This document shows positions 23,460-34,565 of a DNA stretch of 64,000 bases, piece by piece. Where the stretch lies: assembly GCA_010094045.1 (NCBI GenBank), contig ML986698.1, positions 1 to 64,000 on the forward strand, written 5' to 3'. The translations under genes and the position numbers were made by a program. The notes beneath the pieces are model-generated. The model saw only the letters and a list, made by a program, of their open reading frames with translations. It was not told where the DNA came from and searched no databases. Position 1 is the stretch's first letter. The number at the start of each line of letters is the position of its first letter. The DNA is from Lojkania enalia (lineage: Eukaryota; Ascomycota; Dothideomycetes; Pleosporales).

Positions 23460-25881
23460 TTAGAGACCAAATCCACTAAGACCAAAATCGAAGTTGCCCG
23501 AGTCAAAGTGGAGAAATGGAGTTGTGGATAGGCTGAGATCATCATCGAAACTATTCCCCATAATACTACAGCCGTAGAATCCATTGTCGCTAGCCATCTG
23601 CGGTATTGCTGCGTTTGGCTCGGTGGTGTTGTGCATGCCGGACTGAGCAACGCCGTTCGGCGGTGGCGGGTTCTGAAAGGAGGATGGGCTTTTAGTTCTT
23701 GACATGGCCATTTTCTCTAAGCCATCCGCCATTAGATGAACAAGGTGGTATTTCCCCACAGCAGTAGAACGGAATTGCTGTACTACTTTTGCGGTCATGT
23801 CGAGAACAACTACGTCCTCAATAAATTGGCCACTATGCTGCGCTGTGATTTTTAGAAGGAAGACGCATGCAAATGCAATCATGGAGTGAATGTAATGAGG
23901 TATGCCCACGAGCGCTTCCCGGATGTCGTAATCAGTGAGAAGCATGTCGATTATTGAGGTCGCAGCGGATACAGCGGCTACAGCGCTATCTTGAAAATAT
24001 GGCGGAACAGGTGCGCCTTTTAGACCCCGGAAGATATGCGAATGAAGATGCAACTTAGCAAGATGATGATGCAAGATAACCCCTTTCGTTGGGAACTCTC
24101 CAATGAATTGATGGAGCTCTGTTTTAATGAGTATTGTTTCTTCTCTTGACGGGAAACAAGTCTTACTGAGTAGTTCGGTTGTCCAGTACCCCATCCACTG
24201 ATTGATCTGCCTGCTGAAATTGGTCAATTGTGTCACAAAGGCCCGTGGGACCGGCTCTCCAGTGTCCGGACCGAACAGTTCGCGGACATTGCTCATGATA
24301 ATGAGCAAAGCCATCTGGCTAACTAGCCGCTTGTCTGATTCCGTAAAGACCGAAGTTTTCATGAGTTCGTCCCATCTAGATATAGACGTATCCTCTCGGA
24401 CTATAGACGGGCGACCGTAAAGGATGGAAAGGTGGTGATCGCAAACATAAAGAGTGTACCATATGCGCGTGCAGTCCATAGCCTCTTCGCTATTTTCTGC
24501 AAGGACACGATGGAAATTGTTGCTAAGATTAACCTCAGTGGCACGACGAATGGCATATCCAGAGAGCGTCCATGATACGTCATGCAGCCAGTACGAGCCT
24601 ATGCTCATTGCTCGCATATCATCTCGATCTATCCGGCGATCGAACATAGATGCAGATATGAGCCGGCGAAATTCGCGACTGCATACACCGTACAGGTGAT
24701 TGCTCATTGGATCATGCAAGGCGGCAACTGTACATACACATGCAGTCAATATGGGCGAGCCGCGCCGCAGACTCTCCAGATCCTTGTATTTACTTCCTCC
24801 AATATTGTACATGAAGTGATCAATGCGGTTTAGATAAAGATTGACTAGCCGTTCCGCATCCTCTATGCTGATTAGACCGTTTGAGATGAAGTCGTTTAAG
24901 GGATAGTTGGAGGAACGGGCCAGTGGGACTTGCGGTTCGTCCGTAGTATCATCGGAGCGGAGAGCTCTGAGCCTTGTGATTTGATAAAGTGATTCGATAG
25001 GGATGTGGGGAAGAGCATCGTCCCTTGGAGAAGCCCTAGGCGAGTTGTCGTAGGATGGACTGGGATCCTCCCGATCAGCAACACCATCGTGAAGAGAAGG
25101 TAAAAGAGCGTTGGATAAGGTAGATTGCAGTGAGGGAAGAGGAGGAAGAGATAACCTTCCTAAGACGTTTTGAAGTGCAGAGTGTATATGATCTAGATCA
25201 CCAACAACTGTGGATTTCCATCTATACTCCATTAACATCAGGTTCTGAATCAATAGATCATTAATGGAAATTAACATATGTCTAGTCCGCGGCATGTTTG
25301 AAATGATTAGACGACAGACTAGGAAAAGAGAGTTGGCCATTCAAGCGATGTATACATAGCTCTTGATTGCCGTATCTCAGTTTCGCCAATAGGTGAGGTA
25401 GGAATGTAGCGATGAAGACCCGACATGCACAAGGCAATACACAGAAGATTAAGGGGACGACTCTCTAAGATTTAATGCCCAAAGAATTGTCCTATCGACC
25501 GTCGCATGATGGATTGAAGAAAGAACCCGTAAACACAGACGAGGAGATAAACTTACTGCGATCGTTCCTCAATCAAAGTTTGGAGGCTTTTGTTCAATAC
25601 GCAGGAAAGGCCCCTTTCAGTACATCGCTTGCATGGCGGACCACTTTCATCCATGATGCATTTGATCTGTCACTAACGTTAGTCATCCGTGCGACGGCAC
25701 ACTTCACAACAAGATGGCCGACCTTCTGTTTCCTGCAAGCGGCGCACGCCTTGACCTTCCGTGAAATGGCTGGCACCACAGCATCGGATGCTGGCCCGGA
25801 TGTCCTTGGCCTTGCAATTGGAGATTGCGAGGCATCTAGGGCATTGGGTTCGATTGACTGCCACCATGTCCGCTTCGGCAT
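23460..25881 (-). CDS. Zn2Cys6 fungal transcription factor
   Basis: Exons 25881-25723, 25666-25557 and 25221-23460 join in phase to 676 residues. The first splice completes the binuclear zinc cluster: CAACRKQKIKC, then CKRC and SC (Cys spacing C-x2-C-x6-C-x9-C-x2-C-x6-C), at residues ~46-77. The second splice restores EERSQWKSTV, after which LDHIHSALQNVL forms the usual linker/coiled-coil. The rest is the fungal transcription-factor middle homology region, including GRPSIVRED. The C-terminus is Asn/Asp/Phe-rich. The second intron is long (335 nt) and the first donor is GTCGGC, less usual. The protein should be a nuclear DNA-binding regulator. It lies 157 bases from the DenD-like pseudogene and is the only intact gene among the decayed catabolic genes, so it was probably their regulator (inference). 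Confidence 0.85.
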
Positions 25882-26529
25882 TGTAACGAATGTCGATGCG
25901 TTAGAAGAGTAAGGAGCAATTTTGCGCGCCCTCCCGAGGTTCGAATGACGGTTGATAGACACCGGCCCGTTCAACAAAGAAGCGGGAATGGCGCTGGTAT
26001 CTAGGCTGCGGGTGGAGAGGGTTCTATGAGTCCAAGTCGAGGAAATAGTTGCAAAGGTATATGTCGACCACCACACGAAGGGTTACTTAGTACGTTCACA
26101 TTCGACTTTAGCTACGAATTTTGGCTTCTGATGTCGGGCATGTTGTTGACTTAGAGTGCTGGGATGGGAGTACGGGGTAAGATTCATGTGTTCGGCTTCT
26201 GACCCGGTTATGAAAAGTACCTAGGTAGGCAAGCCGACATAAGGCGGTCCTTGATCATATATGGCCTCGGGAAACGTCGAGGCTGGGGTTATTATAACTC
26301 GCAAATCCAAACCTTTGCGAAACGCCGTTAGACGCGTCAAGAAAACAAACATATAGGCAACTATCTACCCCTTGGTACCTATTTACTTTTGAGCAAGCAA
26401 GTGGCAACCGCGCTAAGTCCAACCTGTTGCTTGGCAGGTTCGCGTCCGCTCATCGCGTCCCTTCGTCCTATCCTTCTCGTCTCCTTCACACAACGACGCC
26501 ATCGTCGTCCTCATCGTTGTGAAAGATAG
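25882..26529. other. upstream region of the regulator
   Basis: No gene seen. A short in-frame extension without ATG precedes the regulator start and is taken as 5' UTR. The rest separates it from the aldo/keto reductase pseudogene. Confidence 0.4.
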
Positions 26530-27180
26530 CAATCTCCCAGTTCGACCTAATGAACCGCCTCCCTTCTGTCTTCGGCAATCGATTCAGTTCCGCCACTTCG
26601 GTGTCGCCCAGCGGGAAGATTTGCGGATTCGCATGAGCCCTCTTCTCCGCCACCCTCTTCAGTATTACATTCCAGCCGCGGCAGACCCCTCACGACAGCA
26701 GAATCCGCGCCGGCGTCTCCTTGTTCTCTCCTGCAATCTTGAACAATTGGATGCGTGTGCAAGGTCGATCTCGTGCCACCGAGCGGTCCGAAGGCCGTCT
26801 AGCGGATACCGCGCTACTTGCAGAACTAGTTGAGCTTGTCCTAGGGCAGCAATGGATAGGGCGTTGCCTGATTGACGGCTTCGGATGACTTTTGATGTCT
26901 TCAACAGCTTCTCGAGGTTCATAGTGGAGAAGTTCGCCACGCCAATGGCTTTTGTCAAGCCCTGTCGAGCATCTTCTCCGTCTCGGCCCATGTCTTTGTG
27001 AAGTCTTAGTCTGAGGTGTGCTTCGTCCGATCTTCCTTACCGAAATTCGCCGCAACTACATCGTTTGGAGGAGGTAACACGGGCTAGTGCATGAGATACA
27101 AGCCGACGTAATCTAGCTAGAGATCCGCGAGTGATTTTCGGAGCGCACACTTGACTTGCGAGTGCTGTGACAACTACGGC
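26530..27180 (-). pseudogene. broken aldo/keto reductase
   Basis: On the minus strand ALRKSLADL*LDYVGLYLMH*PV (27160-27080) is the AKR element LQLDYVDLYLIHWPV, with stops at the Gln and Trp positions (CAG to TAG, TGG to TAG). It is followed by LTKAIGVANFSTMNLEKLL at ~26960-26890 (usual KAIGVSNF). LHTHPIVQ, the segment before the NADPH-binding loop, lies near 26765-26740, and fragments of the C-terminal loop follow in another frame. The N-terminal strand with the catalytic Asp/Tyr is not visible. Such enzymes reduce aldehydes or sugars with NADPH. Nonfunctional. Confidence 0.75.
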
Positions 27181-27749
27181 TTGGTTGTAACGAATATATC
27201 TAATTTCAGTATCGACATATCTCGGAGAGCTTCTGACAATGCCAAGCCAATATCCTTCTGTTCCAGTCTACCATGGCTTGTCAGATGCTGAAAACCGACC
27301 ACCATCCAGGAACCCACCAAACAGGGGGCAGTCCTTGGATGCTGTCATCCTTCGCTACCTTCAGAGCTCAATTGCCATTTACAATATGTCTATACCCTGC
27401 TTTGATTGCTGTTTGGACCGTCCGTCCTGCCTCCGAAGCCCTCCTAGCAACCATCTTCACTATGATTATATTGTATACCTCCAGGTACAGCATGCCATGT
27501 ACCGAAACCCTCGTCAGCGTTTAGCAGACGTTGGAGATCATGTTGAGCCTAATTGCCTACCACTGCTGGAATCTTTGTTCCAGCGTTCAACAGAAAGGTC
27601 GTTTGATTGGATGCAATGTTCATTTGTCACCTAGCAATCCTATAATGTTGAGGTACAAATGGTTTTTGGTGCAGTGGCAAGCAACGACAAGAAAAGCAGC
27701 GGCACGAGCAGATTAATGGCTCAGTACGAGGAAAAGAGCCTGGTATGAG
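27181..27749. other. unassigned stretch with open but unrecognised frames
   Basis: Two overlapping plus-strand frames (27239-27634 and 27273-27524) are open, but neither matches a family I know. The second has hydrophobic stretches. They may be worn remains of a gene between the two oxidoreductase pseudogenes, or chance. Confidence 0.3.
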
Positions 27750-28175
27750 AAGACCTCAAATGGGTCAAATTGGTCTCTAGACTACCAGTGGTATTGACGG
27801 GCGTCTAGAGTGATGCGGACGTGATAATGGCAGTGAAATACAGTGCGGTAGGCGTCATGCTCATCCGAGTATTCCCGTTCTTCTGGAGTTACATTGGATT
27901 TGTCCAAATATCTTCGATAATCTCGAGATCGAGATCGATGGTGGTTTCGAACGTGGAGCTGATATCCTAAAAGCGATCGCGCTTAGAGTAACAGCGGTAG
28001 GCATCGCGAGGCCGTACTTGTATTCGCTTACGTACGGCGAAGAAGACGTCGAGCATTTAACACATATCCTGAAGGATGAACTAGAGACTTTGATGAGTCT
28101 TTGCAGGACAGCGATCAGGCGCACCCCGGACCAATAAATACCTGGAATATTCACCCCATTGTCGCAAAGCGTGAA
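27750..28175 (+). pseudogene. C-terminal part of a broken FMN-dependent 2-hydroxyacid (L-lactate) dehydrogenase
   Basis: 27752 onward reads DLKWVKLVSRLPVVLTGV*SD, the DLxWxxxxTxLPVVLKGVQ strand with the Gln codon now TAG. It continues VIMAVKYSAVGVML. The SNHGGRxLD block that follows in all active members is missing, and the sequence jumps in another frame to LLELHWICPNIFDNLEIEID. GGFERGADILKAIALRVTAV, RPYLYSLTYGEEDVEHL and THILKDELETLMSLC follow, ending near 28135. The missing block carries residues needed for substrate and FMN handling. The N-terminal half is not recognisable. Confidence 0.8.
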
Positions 28176-28775
28176 GAGCGTTCTTATGTCAAGTGGAGGC
28201 CTAGGTCTTTATTGGGGAATGCTATTTCGTATTCACGTAGTGTCGTAAATGGGTAATGTAACTAAGCCTTCAACACAATTTATAAATTATTGTAGGTATG
28301 CTTACCTTTAACAAGAAGCTCAACGTGCGAATATAATAGTTGCTATCCATGGCAAGAATTGTGTTGGCAACGATTTCACGCAAGTTTTATGCTTGTGGCT
28401 CTTTAGTAGATGTTGTCTCCGATGGTGATAAAGACCTGGTTGCATTGATGTAATCGCACAGTAAGTTAGCTCCAGTGCACAGGAAAGACACAGCATCGGT
28501 AACACGAAGCATAAAACCAAACCTATGTAGGGACGTACAGATTTCATGGCTAAGCACCATCCCGTCTCGCTCTTTCTTCATCTAGAACTACGGTCAGAAA
28601 AGCGCCTTCTTTCCCTAGATCCGGCTTATTCTAGATTTAATCACTATATTCATGCCGAAATGAAAAAGGGTATGTTGTTTATTCTGTGTTGAACCAAGGT
28701 GAAGATTTTAAGGCATTTTACAGTCAACAGCTCCCTCTATCCAATTGCCCGAATTATCACACTCCACACTCAAAC
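28176..28775. other. no gene seen
   Basis: AT-rich intergenic DNA. Two overlapping minus-strand frames at 28320-28581 show no family motif. The end nearest 28776 should hold the 3' UTR of the MetE-like gene. Confidence 0.4.
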
Positions 28776-29906
28776 CTATTTGCTAATCTCCTCACCCCAA
28801 ACCTCCTTAGCAATCTCCACCTCTAACCTAATCTTCGCCCACTGCTCCTCCTCTGTCAACTCATTCCCCTCCATTGTCGAACTAAATCCACACTGATGGC
28901 TCAAGCATAGCTGATCTAGTCCCTTTGGGCACACATTAGCCGCCTGCCTCAGCCTTGAAATGATCTCTTGTTTATTATCGAGTGTGTTCTTCTTGCTAGA
29001 CATGACGCCTAGAACAACGACCTTGTTCTCCGGTAAGTGGCGCAGGGGCTTAAAGTCTCCGCTACGCGCATCGTCATATTCGAGGAAATACGCATCGACG
29101 TTGAGTTCTTTGAAGAGGACTTCGGCTACGGGTTCGTAGCCGCCTGAAGCGAACCATTTAGAGCGGTAATTTCCTCTGCAAAGATGAATACCGATGGTCA
29201 TATCCTTTGGTCGCTTGGATATCGCGGCGTTGATCAGCTCCGCGTATTTTCTTGGGAGCGTGGAAAGATCTTCGTTCCTTTCCTCGGCCGCTTTACGCAT
29301 GTCCGGGTCGCAAAGGTACGCTAAGTTGGTGTCATCTAGCTGGACGAAGCGGCATCCGGCGTTGTATAAACTGTCTAATTCCTCCTGGTATACGCGTGCT
29401 AGATCCTCAAAGAAAGGATCGAGGTCAGGGTAGGCCTCGATATCTATGCTTGCACGTCCACCGCGGAAATGCACCATTGTTGGGCTTGGTATGCAGACCT
29501 TTGTTGTTGCCACACCTCCATTCTCTTTGATAGCCTGCTCGAGGAATCTGAAGTCATCCACCTGGATGCTCTTCGGATGTCCTAATTTTCCAGCAACGGC
29601 AAGGACTGGCGGCGAGAAACCATGTGGTCTGATCAAACCAGTCTGCCCCCGGATCTCAATACCCGATAGGTGTTGCAGGAAGTCGAGATGAAAGTAAGCG
29701 CGGCGGAACTCGCCATCCGTTATCGAGCGTAGACCAGCGGCGATCTGTTTGTTGACAACGCCGGCAACGTATTCATTCTCAACCTTGCGTAATTCTTCGA
29801 GTGTTGATTTGCCACTAGCGACGGACTCCCGAGCTTCGAGGACTGCTTTAGGGCGGAGGAATGAGCCAACATGGTCGGCACGGTAGACACCGTAAGGAAG
29901 TACCAT
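28776..29906 (-). CDS. short MetE-like (cobalamin-independent methionine synthase C-terminal domain) protein
   Basis: A single-exon 376-residue protein starting MVLPYGVYRADHVGSFLRP, the opening of the MetE/UROD-like TIM barrel. Zinc-site elements are visible: IGIHLCRGN (His and Cys), FLEYDDARSG and a late LSHQCGFSST (Cys). ISDGEFRR-like ITDGEFRRAYFHLDF and CRFVQLDDTNLAYLCD are also typical. Full fungal MetE is about 765 residues with two barrels. This gene has only the C-terminal-type barrel, like bacterial YxjG/YxjH proteins, so it is probably a methyltransferase acting on a thiol or related compound rather than the housekeeping enzyme. It looks intact despite standing between decayed regions. 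Confidence 0.85.
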   Translation of the reverse strand: MVLPYGVYRADHVGSFLRPKAVLEARESVASGKSTLEELRKVENEYVAGVVNKQIAAGLRSITDGEFRRAYFHLDFLQHLSGIEIRGQTGLIRPHGFSPPVLAVAGKLGHPKSIQVDDFRFLEQAIKENGGVATTKVCIPSPTMVHFRGGRASIDIEAYPDLDPFFEDLARVYQEELDSLYNAGCRFVQLDDTNLAYLCDPDMRKAAEERNEDLSTLPRKYAELINAAISKRPKDMTIGIHLCRGNYRSKWFASGGYEPVAEVLFKELNVDAYFLEYDDARSGDFKPLRHLPENKVVVLGVMSSKKNTLDNKQEIISRLRQAANVCPKGLDQLCLSHQCGFSSTMEGNELTEEEQWAKIRLEVEIAKEVWGEEISK

Positions 29907-31011
29907 TATGGTGGATACTTGGGGCCTACGTAAGCGCTTTTTAAATGACTATGAAATTGAGGCGTATAGGCAGTCGGATATGGGTGTGTTCGTATCTAGC
30001 CACAGAACCGGCTGTTCTCCTATGGATTTACCGATCTCTCTGGCCGAATTTGACGAGATCTAAAGGCGAAAGGAAGCAGTTCCGACTTCAATCAAGGAAC
30101 ACTTCGGGCGAGAGCCTAGTTAAAGGCATGAACATTTCTCTTGGCCCGAAGCATCCTCGCCAGTACCCCACCGCGGCAGTTGAAGAAGGATCTAAAGCTA
30201 GGGCGCCATAGGGAAGCCGAGGAGCAAAGCCCAGCGAGCGGGAGAACATGTGTAACAGCCCAAGCCGGTCCCGCCAAACAAATTAAGCAAATAAAGGTGC
30301 TAGGACATAGTCCTGCACTAGCCGCAGCTATAGAATTTATGTAGGCAATATACGTGGTTTCAAGATGTCCCTTTATTTGGCAAGTGTGGGATGACGTTAG
30401 CGGGGTAGATGCGTGACGGGGATTTCGCCCGCGTCGGACTGATTCATCATCACAATTCATATGCCCGGGTGCTCGTTACCCGTATATCATCTACCTAACT
30501 AGGTACTGGCCTTTTTGCACTTTTTGCCCTCTATAATAACTATCGTTTGCATTTTAGGTCTAGTGATCGATCATATGTTGATGCAAGAACGTTTATAGTA
30601 ACTAATAATCCCTACTCTTGACAGTACACGAAGTAATAAGATGGGGTGCAAGAAATGCACAAAAATGACATGTATTGATTTAGAGCCAAAGCACATATCG
30701 TAGTGGTGTTGGAATTGCAGGCTTCTCTACAGCCAGCCAGATCCCAATGTTCTAGCTTCGAAGACGCCACAAGCGCCCGATCTCAACCCTCATACAGAGT
30801 AACAGAGAGAAGAGAGTTCATCCTATGCTAGCTAGGGATGGCACGCGAGAGTGCAAACAACCGGGCTACATGGCTTCAGGTCGACTATGCTCACTGTTCG
30901 GGGGTGATTTGGATCACGTCAGGAGATATACAATGGTAATCGGGGCCAGATGGGAGGCGCCGGTTTGCATTTATGAAATCTGTTCATCGACATTTTTGGA
31001 GGAATGCCTAA
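29907..31011. other. gene-free stretch with LTR-like fragment
   Basis: No supportable coding sequence. The first part is the promoter side of the MetE-like gene. An LTR-like segment is listed separately. Beyond 30480 the sequence is AT-rich without features. Confidence 0.45.
30250..30480. repeat. LTR-like fragment
   Basis: The segment begins TGTAACAGCCCAAGCCGG and contains a small hairpin (AGGAC-ATA-GTCCT at ~30301-30313) and the stretch GTGACGGGGATTTCGCCC, then fades near 30480. Its general look matches fungal LTR-retrotransposon ends, many of which start TGTAACA. No target-site duplication or internal region was found, so it may be a solo-LTR remnant. Confidence 0.35.
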
Positions 31012-33129
31012 TCAAGCTGGTCGTAAGAGCTTTGGCTCAATGAGCTCGTTAAATGCCTTTCGCTCAACGCCTGGCTCCTCATCATCGTCGCTATCTTCGA
31101 GCTGAAATTGATCCGCCCGTTCATAGATCCGGTTGCCCGATTGGTCGAATTTCTTCTCTTTGCAGCGAACGTCGCGGTCAGCAAGACGAAGGGTGATGAT
31201 ATGATCCTCGCAAATCTCTTCAATGATAGCAGTTTTGAACCCGCTAACCTCAGGGCTTAGATTGTTAAGATCCCAAGTTTTGAAGACAATGACAGCACCG
31301 ATGGTAAGGTCGACTATAGAAAGAGAAGGGAGAGATTCAGGGTCTTCAGGTAGAGGCGGAAGATCTGTTTTGACCGCGGCCCGGGCGTCCTGGAAGAACT
31401 GGGATTCTATAGCGGCGTTGTTACCCTCCGTTTTTTCACTCGCTAGGAGATCAACTACTTCACCATAATCTAGCTTCACGGTCGCTTCCTCCTTGACCGG
31501 TGTTTCAATGGGCACAGCATTTACCAGATTGGTCTTCTTATTCCTCTTGCTCTTTGGTTTGCCGTACTGATTCATTTCTTTGCTTGCTGGATCCCAATGT
31601 TGCTTAAATGGGAATGGAGGGGTACTGAGTTCCACTTCTTCATGCCAGCACTCGAAGGCCGACAGATTGATTTTTGACTTCCAAAACTTTGGGTCAACGG
31701 GTGTGTCACCCTCTTCGTTAGTTGCAGCTTTTGACTGGAATGCAGCAGCCTTCTGAATTACGGGCTAGTAGAGTGTTAGGCTGTATTGCAATGCAAGTTG
31801 ATAGCTTACCCTAGCTTGATGACCGATGATCCGGGTAATGGCCGAGACGTTCGGTCTGAGCCTCTTTCGAACGGGTTCTTCGGCAGGAATTGTAGATGGA
31901 GGCGCTAGCTCTGCTCGTGGTTCGAGACTAGGTGTATCTTGCCCATATTTGGCCAGAAGTTGCCGTCGAAGCTGCTCCAGCTCTTCCTGGTCGCCGTGAA
32001 CCACGACATTTGCATTCGTTTCAGTTGGTTTGCGTTTCTTCTCTACCAGAAGCCTCTTAGCATCCTGTAGCTGGCATATTCGTACCTCGTCGTTCAACGC
32101 ATACCAATTATCCAAGTCCGCATACGTAGCATGAGCATCGAGGATCCCGAGATATTTTAGCCGTCTGAGTTTATGGGTTCGCCTACGCCGCGAGTTTCGT
32201 TGTTGGGTTTGTTTGGTTCCTTTGCCATGTGGGACACCTGGATGGGACGCGAGAATCTCCGGGGTCGAACGCTCGTTTTCGCCGGAAGAGGAATTAGAAT
32301 CGGATTCTGAGTCAGACTCAGACTCAGACTCATACTCAGATGATGAGGAACTGTCGGAGGCATCAGAGCTGTCGTCGGTATCATGGGCAGTGGCCGAATT
32401 ACCGGGAGCTTGCAACCTGTTGTCGGAGTCGGTCGTGGAGTCGTCCTCCATGGATACATCGGACTCATCCGGTGCAAAGTCTTCATCGTCTTCACTGTCG
32501 CTCTGTTCCGGTGGCAACTGCTCGAAGTGGACTGCCTTGCTGACTTGTCGTGAGGGAGTGATGGTGTGTTGGTTGCGAGCGCTTTCTTCCCGGAGAGACT
32601 TGTCACCATTTACTGTTATGAGGCTGGCAAACTCAGGCTCTACAAGGTCTCCAGTTGCGTCTTCGGCGAGGCGCAGTCGTTTGCGGGGTGGTATTGGGAT
32701 TGCGGGGCGGTTAGGTCTCTTGAGATAGGGGCGACCGAATGGGACACCATCCACAAGATGCTGCCCGCTTTCTGAAATCTGAACGCGGCCTGTGAGGGTG
32801 CGACTACGCACTTCGGCAGTGAGGAGAGGCCGTATCCTGCATATTCTAATGAGAATAATTAGCGATAGAGGAGATTTTCAGACTTACGACACTTGATCGT
32901 CTTCTTTCAACGTCTGGAAGACGGGAGAGAAGTGTAGACACTCGAATCCACCGATCTCAACCACATAGTCTTCCAGACCCCACTGCTCTGCCTCGAGCGG
33001 GATAATGTTGTTAACGTCCTCTAGCAATCGGGCGACGGTGTAGGCCTGCGAACTGCTGGCGTCCGGGACACTCCACAAGATATTGGTCGGTGGCAATTCA
33101 TGGCGTTGCACGCGGAGACGAAGCCTCAT
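31012..33129 (-). CDS. coilin-like nuclear protein (DUF7357 type)
   Basis: Three exons, 33129-32888, 32836-31810 and 31764-31012, join in phase to 673 residues. The first ~80 residues (MRLRLRVQRHELPPTNILW, later GGFECLHFSPVFQTLKEDD) resemble a ubiquitin-like, coilin-type N-terminal domain. The first splice gives DQVSIRPLLTAEV. A long acidic, serine-rich low-complexity part (SES/SDS repeats, ~residues 200-260) is followed by a basic cluster (RRRRTHKLRRLKYLG), a likely nuclear localisation signal. The C-terminal ~130 residues (VDLTIGAVIVFKTWDLNN, then KTAIIEEI) look like a Tudor-like coilin domain. The expected role is in nuclear bodies and RNP assembly, by analogy only. Start chosen at the first Met of the conserved block. 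Confidence 0.85.
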
Positions 33130-33485
33130 GGCGTAGGGCACGAGGGCGGATGGTGTGCTGGGAATAAGGGAGGGAAGGTTCACGTTGAGCAATAATGTGA
33201 GCGAAGCTATGTTGGAAACTATTAGAGGAGCTTGGACCTGCTTACTTACAGGGCTAGTTACCAAGAGAGGTTAGTTGGTTTAGGCGGGGGTTCCCGCCGC
33301 ACAGCCATAGCACGTGACTTGGCGTTCCTGCCTGCCCAGGCTCCTGGCAGAGACTCACGTGCGCGAAGCGTTTCGCTATGCGCATCCCGTTGAATGATGG
33401 CAGATTACTACTCACTCTGCAGCCCTCGCATGTGCCATTGATCACTCCTAACATCTCCTCGCCAACCCTACCCACACCCAGCAAC
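33130..33485. promoter_or_regulatory. shared divergent promoter, coilin-like / kelch genes
   Basis: These 356 bases separate two divergent intact genes. There is no TATA box, but pyrimidine-rich patches lie close to both starts, as is usual for housekeeping fungal promoters. Confidence 0.5.
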
Positions 33486-34565
33486 ATGCCCGCTATCGCT
33501 AATCCCAAGGCTACCTGGTCATGTCTGCTCCGTCTAGAGCGCCTCCGTCGCTCATCACAGGTCCTCTCGGTCATCAACGAGGCTGTGTGCATCTTCGGCG
33601 GCGAAGTACTCCCCAGACAACCCGTCGATAACCACATCGACATCATTTCTCTTGCGTTTCGTATGTAGCCCTCTCACTATCGTCAGGCCATCAAGGTACT
33701 CACACCCGCCACCTAAGAAGCACCTGACCTGGATACCAAGACAGTCGCTTCAGCGCCCAGCCCGCGCGTTGGCAGCGCCTCTACCGTGCTCAATGGCAAA
33801 ATGTATGTTTTCTCGGGTCGCGGAGGAACAGATATGGCGCCCGTAGAGGAACATGGAGCCTTGTGGTGCTTCGACCCTGTGCCTTTAGCATGGACCAAGG
33901 TTGAGCCAGCCGACCCCACGCAACCCTATCCACCAGCCCGCAGCTATCATTGCGCTACGAGCGATGGCCAAGGCACCCTCTTCATCCACGCCGGATGCCC
34001 CGCGAAAGGCCGTCTGTCTGACTTCTGGAAATTTGATATCTCTACCAACACGTGGACCCAGGTGCCAGATGCTCCGCCTCCACAAAGGGGAGGCACGTCT
34101 ATCGCATATAGCAATGGTAAGCTATACCGTATGAATGGATTTGATGGTATCAAGGAACAGGGTGGCAGTTTAGATATCTTCGACATCGCAACTAACGCCT
34201 GGTCTACGGAAACATTTAACGCCGACGGTAGTTTTGGACCAGAGCCACGCAGCGTATGCGCACTTCTAGCCCTCAAAATTCAAGGACGAGACAAGTTGAT
34301 CACTTTGTTTGGCGAGCGGGACCCATCAGCGCTCGGTCATGCCGGCGCAGGAAAGATGTTAGGTGATGTATGGACCTACGACATTGTAGAAAATTGGTGG
34401 ACAAAAGTAGATTGTAGTGCATGTGATAGTGTGCCAGAGCCTCGGGGTTGGTTTGCTGCTGACCTTATCAAGGGACAGGATGGTATGGAGAAAGTGATTG
34501 TTCATGGTGGGCTTGGCGAGAACAACGAGAGGCTTGCAGATGTCTGGCTCTTGGAGCTTAATTGA
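33486..34565 (+). CDS. kelch-repeat protein
   Basis: Exons 33486-33660 and 33718-34565 join in phase to 340 residues. Kelch blades are visible as repeated hydrophobic-Gly-Gly or Gly-rich strands followed by Trp/Tyr: NEAVCIFGGEVLP, GKMYVFSGRGGTD with ALWCFDP and AWTKVEP, FWKFDISTNTWTQV, GKLYRMNGFDG, VWTYDIVENWWTKV and EKVIVHGGLGENNERLADVW. That is about six blades, enough for a complete beta-propeller. There is no BTB domain or membrane segment. Its shape is that of stand-alone fungal kelch proteins (some related to plant nitrile-specifier proteins), for which no fixed role is known. Cytosolic by sequence. Confidence 0.85.

Noticed and set aside
25882..26076. N-terminal extension of the Zn2Cys6 regulator
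   Set aside because: The frame is open but has no ATG before 25881, so the start was set at MPKRTWWQS.
27239..27634. 131-residue plus-strand frame next to the FMN dehydrogenase pseudogene
   Set aside because: It does not align with the missing N-terminal half of that enzyme or with any family I know; left as unassigned.
32157..32728. Open frames on both strands in the acidic repeat of the coilin-like gene
   Set aside because: They are shadows of the low-complexity serine/aspartate coding sequence.
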